Source: Erysipelotrichales bacterium (GTDB taxonomy: Bacteria > Bacillota_I > Bacilli_A > RF39 > UBA660). From it: 64,000 bases of DNA. Each line of letters starts with the position of its first letter. The stretch's first letter is position 1. Of this stretch, positions 18,419-26,172 are shown in pieces. Position numbers and translations under genes: made by a program. Below the pieces are notes generated by a model. It made no database searches, was not told where the DNA came from, and was given only the letters and a program-made list of their open reading frames with translations. The DNA lies in NCBI GenBank assembly GCA_022508565.1, contig JAFLUY010000002.1, positions 117,909 through 181,908 of the forward strand, in the 5' to 3' direction.

Positions 18419-19186
18419 ATGAAAAAGAATGTTTTAAAAGTTATGATTATTATGTTAGTTTTTTTTAGCACAAGTGTAAAAGCTGATTCAAATTATGAAG
18501 TTTTCTACACAAACAACAATGGTTTAGAATTTACAGAATTTCAATATAGTACACTAGTTGATATTTTAGATGCAGAAAAAGTTACTAATTTAACTGAAGA
18601 GGAATATAATTATTTTGAAGTTGAAAACATGATTGAAGGGCAATATGAATATACAACACAAGAGTTTTATGTTCATGAAACTCCAATGACTTCTGGCGTT
18701 ATGCCTTTAGCATATTATGAAACAACTTCAAAAAGATTAACTTTATCAAAAACTTGCTCTTCATCATCTTATTGTACAATGTCATCAACGCTAACATGGA
18801 AAAAGACACCAGCTGTAACAAGTTATGATGTAATCGGTGTAAGATTAGTTAATACATCATTTTATGATAGTACTAACGATTTTCTATATTCATATGGAAG
18901 TACTACTACTACAAATTATACTGGAACAAAAAGAACTTCCGAAGGCGTTGGTGTTGTAGTTAAGATAAGTAGCAATATTAATTATGTATCTCATAAATGC
19001 AGAGTAAAACCAACATCAAATGGTGTAGTATATGCATCATATCAACATGCTGTAAAAGATATAACATTCGCTAAAGCAATAGATTTCACATTCTCAGGAA
19101 CAGGATATGGTTCTGTATTCGTTTGGCCATCATCTTATGGAACAATATATGATAAAATGGGTGGAGCGAGCGTAAATCTTGCTTGA
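18419..19186 (+). CDS. Secreted protein of unknown function
   Basis: This 255-residue protein has a classical signal peptide (MKKNVLKVMIIMLVFFSTSVKA, probable cleavage after KA-D). The mature protein has an acidic N-terminal part and a beta-rich C-terminal domain with TLTWKKTPAVTSYDVIGVRL, an SSSSYCTMSS-type Ser/Cys stretch and an aromatic GYGSVFVWPSSYGT end. No enzyme motif or anchor is seen, so it is probably released. AGGAGG lies nine bases before ATG, directly after a hairpin with a T run. It follows the membrane-bound XRE gene and has a weak terminator after it. Confidence 0.7.
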   Translation: MKKNVLKVMIIMLVFFSTSVKADSNYEVFYTNNNGLEFTEFQYSTLVDILDAEKVTNLTEEEYNYFEVENMIEGQYEYTTQEFYVHETPMTSGVMPLAYYETTSKRLTLSKTCSSSSYCTMSSTLTWKKTPAVTSYDVIGVRLVNTSFYDSTNDFLYSYGSTTTTNYTGTKRTSEGVGVVVKISSNINYVSHKCRVKPTSNGVVYASYQHAVKDITFAKAIDFTFSGTGYGSVFVWPSSYGTIYDKMGGASVNLA

Positions 19187-19215
19187 GATGAAAATAAACA
19201 AATAATCATAACTAA

Positions 19216-19243
19216 AGAGGATACCCCTGAAGGTATTCTTTTT
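19216..19243 (+). terminator. Terminator after the secreted-protein gene
   Basis: GAGGATACC, loop CCTGA, GGTATTCTTTTT: a short stem with one G-T pair and a T run. Confidence 0.65.
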
Positions 19244-19256
19244 CATTTAAAAAAAC

Positions 19257-19284
19257 TTGCATTATTTAAAAAATGTATTATAAT
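19257..19284 (+). promoter_or_regulatory. Promoter of the ABC-2 operon
   Basis: TTGCAT (19257-19262) and TATAAT (19279-19284) with a 16-base spacer. The transcript would begin with the hairpin leader. Confidence 0.6.
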
Positions 19285-19307
19285 TAATTGTGACATTTTA
19301 CAAAAGA

Positions 19308-19351
19308 GCTGAATACTCTACGGGCAACCAAAAAGAGTATCCGGCTTTTTT
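19308..19351 (+). promoter_or_regulatory. Leader hairpin with T run (possible attenuator) of the ABC-2 operon
   Basis: GCTGAATACTCT pairs with AGAGTATCCGGC with one mismatch and one G-T pair, around a loop containing ACGGGCAACC, and is followed by TTTTTT. It lies between the promoter and the ribosome site of the first gene, so it is a terminator that the operon must pass. Its G/C-rich loop is unusual here. I cannot match it to a known riboswitch class. Confidence 0.55.
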
Positions 19352-19375
19352 GCGTGGAAGGGAGTGAAATTAAAA

Positions 19376-20356
19376 ATGTCAATCATCGAGGTTAATAACA
19401 TAAGTAAATCTTTTCGAATCGTAAAAAAGGAAAGTGGCTTAAAAAATTCAATAAAATCATTCTTTAAAAGAGAATATAAAACTATTGAAGCAGTTAAGAA
19501 TATTTCTTTTTCTATCGATGAAGGAGAGATTGTAGGTTACATCGGACCGAATGGAGCAGGTAAAAGTACAACTATAAAAATATTATCTGGTATCTTAACT
19601 CCGAACGATGGGAAGTGTAGCATTAATGGATACACTCCATGGCTAGACAGAAAAAATTATGTTAAACAAATAGGTGTAGTCTTTGGCCAACGTAGTCAAT
19701 TATGGTGGGATATACCAGCAATTGATACCTTTAGTCTTCTAAAGGATATTTATAGTATCGGTGATGAAGATTATGAAAGGGTACTAAATGAATTAACTGA
19801 TAAGTTAAATCTATCTGATATCCTAACAACACCTGTTAGACAGCTGAGCTTAGGTCAAAGGATGCGCCTAGAGATAGCAGCCTCTTTATTGCATGAGCCA
19901 AAAATACTCTTTTTAGATGAACCAACTATTGGTTTAGATGCTGTCTCAAAACAACTTGTTAGAGACTTTATAAAAAACATAAACAAAGAAAAGAAAGTTA
20001 CTATTATTTTAACAACACATGATATGTCTGATATTGAAGCATTAGCAAAAAGAATTATCTTAATTGGTAAAGGAAGCGTTTTATATGATGGATCTTTACT
20101 GAAATTAAAAAATAAATATGCTAGTAAAGTAAATATCACAGTAACAACAAAAGATAAAATAAGATTCAAGAAAAAAGGTTTACTTGAGACAACAAGAATA
20201 AAAGATGGTTATCAGTTTGTTATAGATAGTAAAGAACTTAATATTTCATCTTTCTTGAATTACTTAACTCAAAAAATTAGTATTGAAGATGTTACCATTG
20301 AAAATGAAAATACTGATGAATTAATTGTTAAATTGTATGAGGAATACAATATATGA
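19376..20356 (+). CDS. ABC-2 type exporter, ATP-binding subunit
   Basis: This 326-residue ATPase has Walker A GPNGAGKST (about 60), Q-loop region GVVFGQRSQLWWD, signature LSLGQRMRLEIA, Walker B ILFLDEPT and the switch His in TTHDMSD. The WWD after the Q-loop and the C-terminal extension of about 80 residues resemble the subfamily that pairs with ABC2_membrane_6 (DUF990) permeases. It energises the two permeases encoded next. The ORF track starts at GTG 19364, but GGAAGGGAG points to ATG 19376. The stop overlaps the first permease start (ATGA). Export substrate is unknown. Confidence 0.9.
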   Translation: MSIIEVNNISKSFRIVKKESGLKNSIKSFFKREYKTIEAVKNISFSIDEGEIVGYIGPNGAGKSTTIKILSGILTPNDGKCSINGYTPWLDRKNYVKQIGVVFGQRSQLWWDIPAIDTFSLLKDIYSIGDEDYERVLNELTDKLNLSDILTTPVRQLSLGQRMRLEIAASLLHEPKILFLDEPTIGLDAVSKQLVRDFIKNINKEKKVTIILTTHDMSDIEALAKRIILIGKGSVLYDGSLLKLKNKYASKVNITVTTKDKIRFKKKGLLETTRIKDGYQFVIDSKELNISSFLNYLTQKISIEDVTIENENTDELIVKLYEEYNI

Positions 20357-21156
20357 AAGTATATCTATCATACTTTAAACTAAAATTCATCACCGGTCTT
20401 CAATATCGTACAGCAGCTATTGCTGGAATCTCAACTCAAATATTTTTTGGTTTAGTTAATGTTTTGGTCTACATTGCTTTTTATAAATCTGGAGATTCTA
20501 ATGTTAGTATGAGTCTATCTCAAACAATAACTTATCTTTGGTTAAATCAAGCATTTTTGATTTTGATTTTCCAATTCTATAGAGATACAGAATTATATGA
20601 ATTAATCAAATCAGGAAATCTGTCTTATGAATTAGCAAGACCTCAAAATCTATATTGGATGTGGTATTTTAAAATACTTGCAACAAGAGCATCACAAGCA
20701 GTATTAAGATTCTTACCAGCATTAATTTTTGCGTTCTTAATACCAATACCATATAAAATGAGTTTACCAGTATCAATTAGTAGTTTTATTCTTTTTGTAG
20801 TTGCGTTATTTTTGGGCACAATTCTCATAACAGCAATATCGACATTATATCCAATTATTGTAATAAAGACTTTGAATGAAAAAGGGGTAGTAAATATTTT
20901 CAGTGCCTTTGGAGATATCTTAGGTGGTCTTGCAGTACCAATTCCATTCTTTCCAAAATTTATTGCTGCATTTTCAAAATATTTACCATTTCAATATGTA
21001 AGTGATTTACCGTTTAGAATCTATATTGGAAATATAGGAATAAAAGATGCTTTTAATGGAATATTCATTCAACTATTCTGGATAGCGACACTTATATTAA
21101 TAGGTTATATAGTTTTACAAAAACTATTAAAAAATGTAAGCGTTCAAGGAGGGTAG
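20353..21156 (+). CDS. ABC-2 exporter permease 1 (DUF990/ABC2_membrane_6-like)
   Basis: This 267-residue membrane protein has about six transmembrane segments and begins with the short amphipathic MKVYLSYFKLKFITGLQYRT stretch common in these permeases. The RPQNLYWMWYFK loop after the second segment is typical of the DUF990 type. It starts inside the stop of the ATPase gene and ends one base before the second permease, so the three form a tight operon and a likely heterodimeric channel. Substrate is not indicated. Confidence 0.85.
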   Translation: MKVYLSYFKLKFITGLQYRTAAIAGISTQIFFGLVNVLVYIAFYKSGDSNVSMSLSQTITYLWLNQAFLILIFQFYRDTELYELIKSGNLSYELARPQNLYWMWYFKILATRASQAVLRFLPALIFAFLIPIPYKMSLPVSISSFILFVVALFLGTILITAISTLYPIIVIKTLNEKGVVNIFSAFGDILGGLAVPIPFFPKFIAAFSKYLPFQYVSDLPFRIYIGNIGIKDAFNGIFIQLFWIATLILIGYIVLQKLLKNVSVQGG

Positions 21157-21157
21157 A

Positions 21158-21934
21158 ATGAAGTTATATATTAAAGCATTAAAAATGCATATAATGTCTG
21201 AATTACAATATAAAGGTTCATTTTTCATGTCAATTATTTCCCAAATAATTACTTTCTTTTCATATTACTTTGTAATAATTTCTTTATTTACAAAATTTAA
21301 TAACATTAAAGGATTTAGTCTTTATGAAGTACTTCTTTGTTTTTCCATTATTCAATTTGGATTTGCATTCAATGAAGTATTTGCAAGAGGAATAGACAAA
21401 TTTGATAATTTTATAATTAGTGGAAAGTTTGATCAATTACTATTAAGGCCAAAAAACATTATTCTTCAAGTGCTAATATCAGAAACTGATTTTGTAAAAA
21501 TAGCAAGATTAATACAATCATTAATAGTAATGGTTATTGCCTTAATAAACTTGCGACTTGAAATAACTTTATTAAAAATTTTCACATTAATACTAATGTT
21601 TATAAGTGCAATTATTATCTTCTTTTGTTTATTCTTAATAAGTGCTTCATACTGTTTTTTGACAGTTCAAGGTTTAGAAGTAAGAAATGTTTTAACAGAT
21701 GGCGGAAAACAAATGGCCCAATATCCAATCGGGATATTTAATAAAGGTTTTATCTTTGTCTTTACCTTTATTGTTCCATATGCCTTCGTTAATTATTATC
21801 CACTATTATACTTTTTAGGAAGAAATAATAATACAATTTATGCTTTTTCACCATTAATAGTTTTTATCTATTTAATTCCATGTATACTACTATTTAATTT
21901 AGGTACAAAGAAATATAAAAGTGTAGGCTCTTAA
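21158..21934 (+). CDS. ABC-2 exporter permease 2 (DUF990/ABC2_membrane_6-like)
   Basis: This 258-residue permease with about six transmembrane segments has LRPKNIILQVL, which corresponds to the ARPQNLYWM loop of the first permease, so the two are diverged paralogues forming the membrane half of the exporter. AGGAGGG of the upstream coding end serves as ribosome site with ATG 21158 immediately after the previous stop. The gene ends at a terminator hairpin shared with the convergent gene. Confidence 0.85.
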   Translation: MKLYIKALKMHIMSELQYKGSFFMSIISQIITFFSYYFVIISLFTKFNNIKGFSLYEVLLCFSIIQFGFAFNEVFARGIDKFDNFIISGKFDQLLLRPKNIILQVLISETDFVKIARLIQSLIVMVIALINLRLEITLLKIFTLILMFISAIIIFFCLFLISASYCFLTVQGLEVRNVLTDGGKQMAQYPIGIFNKGFIFVFTFIVPYAFVNYYPLLYFLGRNNNTIYAFSPLIVFIYLIPCILLFNLGTKKYKSVGS

Positions 21935-21950
21935 AACCTACACATTTTTA
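21921..21950. terminator. Bidirectional terminator between the ABC operon and the HELRH gene
   Basis: GTGTAGG and CCTACAC form a stem around the permease stop, with ATTTTT on one side and AAAA on the other. Confidence 0.65.
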
Positions 21951-23405
21951 ATTTAATGTTTTTTGTTTTTGTCTTTCATTAAACTCTTTTTGAATGTATT
22001 CAAATAGATTAGTTGTTTTTACTTTCCCATCTGCTATTTTCTTTAAAATATCAACGCACGGACTATCATAACCAAATACTAGTTTTTCATAATCATCTAA
22101 ATTATCTTCAAGTTCTTTTAATCTTTCTGATAAATGTATAGTACCTCCTAAGATAATACTTATTTCATCCGAATCTAATTCATCTTTAATTTCATCATAA
22201 ATCTCATCAAAGTATTTTTTAGTAAAATCAATCGGGCAAATATATGTTTTACATTGATTCACATTATATCCATAATAATATAAAGAACGCGCTAGTATTC
22301 TATTAATCTCCAATTTATCAGATTCTTTAATTTGTGGTATATATTTATACCTTTCATATAATGCTTGAATACCAAATACATTTGCATCGTATTCAAAATA
22401 GATATTTCCGTGATTTGCTATATAAAAATCAAGACCCTTTTTATATTTTACTGCATTAGCTATTGTTACGTAATACATTTGTAATTCTGTTTTTTCATCA
22501 TATGTTTTTTGATCTAAGTTAATAAATATTTCATTAGTAAATGCATGTCTTAATTCGTGACTCATTACGAAGAATAGAAATTGTAAAGAAACTAAACCGT
22601 TAAGATAAGCATCATAGATACATCTAACTCCAGCTAAGTTAATTTCGATATTACCAAATTGATAATATGCAGTCCTGCGATCTTCCTCCTCATCATAGAA
22701 ATTAAAAAGTTGAGGTGAGTTTAGTTTATATAAATCTTTTATGAAATAACAGTCAAATAAAATCATACTTGGTGTAATTCGTATATTTGCATCTGCAAAT
22801 TTACCAATCATATAATAACCGTTTTGTAAAAATGTTTCTTTATATTCACTGTTTGTTAAATTTAGTGCATTCATATAGTTTTTTAGTATCATATTTAGTA
22901 AAGATAAACTATGCAATCCACCAATTGGCAAAGCCTGTATAATAGTGTTTCCAATTTCAATAATTTTTTCTTGGATTTCCTTATCATTTTTCAAATTGGT
23001 TAAATCTTTTAATAATTCGCATAATTCGTATGCAATATAAAATAATTTAAAATCACTTTCTCTTTTTTCATAAAACCATTTTTGTTCAATTAAATAAGAA
23101 GATATTTCACTAACTATATTAAGTTCTGCTCGCTTATAGAATAGATCTTCAACCTGAGAAACGAATAAAGATGATACTTTTGTCTTGATAAATGTTGGAA
23201 ATTTTTCACAAAATTCTCTATTTACTCCTGTAAGCATATTTGATAAATGTAGTAAACTCATTCTATCAATTCGCTGAGAAAAATTATTTAGTATATATTC
23301 TTTTTCTTCTATTGATACAGCATTACAAGCCATATGTACATAAAGTGTTCTATCATCATATTCATTAAAGTCTATATCTAAATAACTAGATTTATTATTC
23401 TTCAT
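21948..23405 (-). CDS. Unknown large protein with an HExxH zinc-peptidase motif
   Basis: This 485-residue protein has no signal peptide or clear membrane helix. I see HELRH at 283-287 in a hydrophobic helix (FLFFVMSHELRHAFT), followed about 50 residues later by FEYDANVFGIQAL, where Glu338 sits in a context like the third zinc ligand of gluzincin peptidases (ExxA). The rest is mostly helical and not recognised. I infer an intracellular metallopeptidase or a derivative of one. It is transcribed divergently from the TelA/AAA operon with 206 bases between starts, and converges on the ABC operon. Confidence 0.6.
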   Translation of the reverse strand: MKNNKSSYLDIDFNEYDDRTLYVHMACNAVSIEEKEYILNNFSQRIDRMSLLHLSNMLTGVNREFCEKFPTFIKTKVSSLFVSQVEDLFYKRAELNIVSEISSYLIEQKWFYEKRESDFKLFYIAYELCELLKDLTNLKNDKEIQEKIIEIGNTIIQALPIGGLHSLSLLNMILKNYMNALNLTNSEYKETFLQNGYYMIGKFADANIRITPSMILFDCYFIKDLYKLNSPQLFNFYDEEEDRRTAYYQFGNIEINLAGVRCIYDAYLNGLVSLQFLFFVMSHELRHAFTNEIFINLDQKTYDEKTELQMYYVTIANAVKYKKGLDFYIANHGNIYFEYDANVFGIQALYERYKYIPQIKESDKLEINRILARSLYYYGYNVNQCKTYICPIDFTKKYFDEIYDEIKDELDSDEISIILGGTIHLSERLKELEDNLDDYEKLVFGYDSPCVDILKKIADGKVKTTNLFEYIQKEFNERQKQKTLN

Positions 23406-23508
23406 TTTACAACAACCCCTAATGAATTGGTGAGTATATTAACAAAAATATCTAAAAAAGTCAATTTTGCAGGTAATCAATTTTAATTGATTTTTGATTA
23501 ATTTTTAC

Positions 23509-23537
23509 TAGACAAACCATATATTTAAATATATAAT
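23509..23537 (+). promoter_or_regulatory. Promoter of the TelA/AAA operon
   Basis: TAGACA (23509-23514) and TATAAT (23532-23537) are 17 bases apart. The leader is about 70 bases and contains an 11-codon ATG frame. Confidence 0.6.
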
Positions 23538-23611
23538 AAATAATCGTAAATTGGGGAATATGATGTCCAAAAAATTATTTCCTATTTTAATTTGAAAGGA
23601 ATGAAAAAAAT

Positions 23612-24937
23612 ATGGCAGAAACAATAACAAAAGTACAAGGAGAGGTAGTAGAAACTTTACCTAAAGAAAAACAAGAAGTTGCAAAAAGTGTAGTATCTGG
23701 CGTAAGTACAATTCAAGTAAACACTCAAACACTTCCTGAATTAGAACAAGTAACAGGAGTTACTTGCAGAGAAATTGATTTTAATAACACAGATACAATC
23801 ATGTATTTTGGATCAGAAATAACTAATTATGTTGGACAATTATTAATTGATACAGCTAATATGTCTGTAAATCAAGAACAACAAATGTTATCTGAAGATG
23901 ATTTAAGAGCTATTATCTCATTTGATGATTATCTTGAACAATCTAAAATTGATGCAGCAAAAAAAGAAGGGTTACTTGCTAGACTAATTAAAGGTATCGG
24001 AAAAGCTGCTGGAAGCGAAGCTGCTCAAAAAGCTGATGATCTTAAAACATATCAAGGACAATATAATGAATACAACGCTAGAATTGATAGAGTTTGTGAT
24101 GTTATGCAAACTATTGGTCAAAATGCTTATGCTGATATTCAGTTAAGAAAAGAAATAGCTATGAAAATGATACCTGCAAATAGACAATTAGGATTAATAA
24201 TTGAAGAAGCTTGGAAAACTAAAGAAGCTTTTGATGCAGAAACTAAAGCAATGGCAGAGAATCCTAACCCAGATGCACAACTAGTAGTTAGTTATAGAAC
24301 AAACATGTCAACATTCTTAGAATCAAAACTAATTAAATTAGGAGAAGTACAAGTAGCATATAGACAAAAAATCCAAGAATATAGTATTCTTCAATTTAAT
24401 GATATGCAAGCATGTGCATCAGCTGCAGACTTTATTCAAAATGATAAACCTATTTTACAAGCTAACGGAAGTACTACTGTATATAGCAATATACAAACTG
24501 ACAGACTAGATCAATTATACTTAGCACATGATGCAGTTAAGCTAGCATTACAATCTGGTGCGAAGAGATTAAGAGATAATACAGAATCTGCTGTTGAAGT
24601 AATGAAAAATGGTAGAATTACATCTGAACTAGAAATAGTACAAGGATTCCTTCAAGAAAGTGTTAGTATAATTAGAGAAAGTAAAAAAGAATTAGCTGTG
24701 TTAAATCAAAAAGATAAAGAAACATTAGACAAACTTGCTGATTTACTAAATCAAAATGATGAAGAAATACTAAATTTAGTTCAAGAAAGTGCAGCTGCTA
24801 TGTTACCTGTAAATGAATTTGGTACTTCATCACGAAATGGTGGTTCACGTATTGGTTCATTAAGCGGAAATCAAGGTAATAAATCTCACAAAAGAAGTCT
24901 TTTATCATCATCAACTGATACAAGAAACAGGAAATAA
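23612..24937 (+). CDS. TelA-like (toxic-anion-resistance family) helical protein
   Basis: This 441-residue soluble protein is almost entirely helical and heptad-rich. Its layout fits the TelA family (PF05816): a variable N-terminus, a long helical core with repeated Gln/Leu positions (QVAYRQKIQEYSILQFNDMQA; YLAHDAVKLALQSGAKRLRD) and a disordered Ser/Gly/Arg tail. TelA proteins are linked to tellurite and membrane stress responses, but the molecular role is not known. It is the first gene of a tight operon, two bases from the next start. AAAGGAATG precedes ATG 23612. The family call is by pattern and could be wrong for a divergent member. Confidence 0.55.
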   Translation: MAETITKVQGEVVETLPKEKQEVAKSVVSGVSTIQVNTQTLPELEQVTGVTCREIDFNNTDTIMYFGSEITNYVGQLLIDTANMSVNQEQQMLSEDDLRAIISFDDYLEQSKIDAAKKEGLLARLIKGIGKAAGSEAAQKADDLKTYQGQYNEYNARIDRVCDVMQTIGQNAYADIQLRKEIAMKMIPANRQLGLIIEEAWKTKEAFDAETKAMAENPNPDAQLVVSYRTNMSTFLESKLIKLGEVQVAYRQKIQEYSILQFNDMQACASAADFIQNDKPILQANGSTTVYSNIQTDRLDQLYLAHDAVKLALQSGAKRLRDNTESAVEVMKNGRITSELEIVQGFLQESVSIIRESKKELAVLNQKDKETLDKLADLLNQNDEEILNLVQESAAAMLPVNEFGTSSRNGGSRIGSLSGNQGNKSHKRSLLSSSTDTRNRK

Positions 24938-24939
24938 TA

Positions 24940-26172
24940 ATGGATTTAACAGAAGTTAAAATCTCAGAAATAAAAAACTTAGGTTTAATATATGTATATA
25001 GCACTGATAGTGTATTTACTGATGAAGAAAATAAATACTTGGGTATAAAAGTTTCATATGATAATAGTAAGAATTTTATCCAAATGGATTATAAAAATCC
25101 TCATTTTCCATCATTAGTAAAAAAAATAATCAGTCAATACTATAAAGAAAAGGATAATAGAAATATTATCCTTTTGGGCAATTTAACAAATAAATTTATC
25201 GAAGATGATGAAATTAGAAGGATAGCAGAAGAAAGACAAAAATATCAAAGCGAAGGATTAACTCTATTTGGAACAAGAGTTGAAAAATTAAAAGCTTTTG
25301 AACCTTATTTAAAAGAAACTATAGGTTTTATTTTAAAATATTTAAAAAGATATGATGGAGTAACTATTGGTGAAATTGATGGTTACAACAAAAAGTTTAT
25401 TGTTAATTATTCAATTGGTTCAGTGAATAAACAATTGCAAATGATAATTGGTTTTATTGATGATAGAACTATAGATTTTAGAATAGGTGCAATAAATGGA
25501 GAAGCAATTGATATTCAAGGTAAAATTACTAATAACTTTAATGAAGTAGTAGTTGAGTGGAATAATACTTCAAAAAATGGAAACGGAATAATTGTTTATG
25601 ATGTTAACAATGCTATTGTTGAAAAGAAGGTTACTATATCAGGTGAAGATCTTTATCATCAAACCGAAGGTGATACAATAACTAATTCAGATATTGAACT
25701 TATTAATTTCTATTTAAAATTATTTGGAATATCTTGGGATAAAGAATTTATGAAAACTGGAGATAATAATTTTATCTTTGGTTATGACAATAATGATATT
25801 ACCAAAGAGGAAGATGCATTGGTTATAAATCATGGAATGCAATTATTTATTACAGATGATGAAGTAGTATTAAAGTATGTTGTAAGAGATAGTTTAAAAA
25901 AGTATAAAAATAGTTTTCATGTTGATTTAGACGAAGAACTATGTGAAATAACTGTTAAAAAAGTCATTATTGATAATGAAACACATTTACTTATTGAAAA
26001 AACATCTGGTAATTCATATGGAAAAAAATATGATTATGTAATTTATAAAACCGGAAATATAGATTTTAAAAAGCCTTTCGAAGTAGAACAAGAAATAAAA
26101 ATAGATACAGAAGTAAAATCAATTTATGATGTTATCAAAAGAACTAAGGAATTAACAGGAGGTAACAATTAA
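24940..26172 (+). CDS. Unknown protein of the TelA/AAA operon
   Basis: This 410-residue soluble protein is not recognised. Residues 1-110 are mixed alpha/beta with a charged helix (IRRIAEERQKYQSEG), and 110-400 contain many short strands (VTIGEIDGYNKKFIVNY, IIGFIDDRTIDFRIG, NGNGIIVYDVNN), suggesting one or more beta domains. No catalytic motif or signal peptide is visible. It starts two bases after the TelA-like gene and its stop overlaps the ATPase start, so stoichiometric expression with both is likely and a structural or adaptor role is a reasonable guess. Confidence 0.65.
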   Translation: MDLTEVKISEIKNLGLIYVYSTDSVFTDEENKYLGIKVSYDNSKNFIQMDYKNPHFPSLVKKIISQYYKEKDNRNIILLGNLTNKFIEDDEIRRIAEERQKYQSEGLTLFGTRVEKLKAFEPYLKETIGFILKYLKRYDGVTIGEIDGYNKKFIVNYSIGSVNKQLQMIIGFIDDRTIDFRIGAINGEAIDIQGKITNNFNEVVVEWNNTSKNGNGIIVYDVNNAIVEKKVTISGEDLYHQTEGDTITNSDIELINFYLKLFGISWDKEFMKTGDNNFIFGYDNNDITKEEDALVINHGMQLFITDDEVVLKYVVRDSLKKYKNSFHVDLDEELCEITVKKVIIDNETHLLIEKTSGNSYGKKYDYVIYKTGNIDFKKPFEVEQEIKIDTEVKSIYDVIKRTKELTGGNN

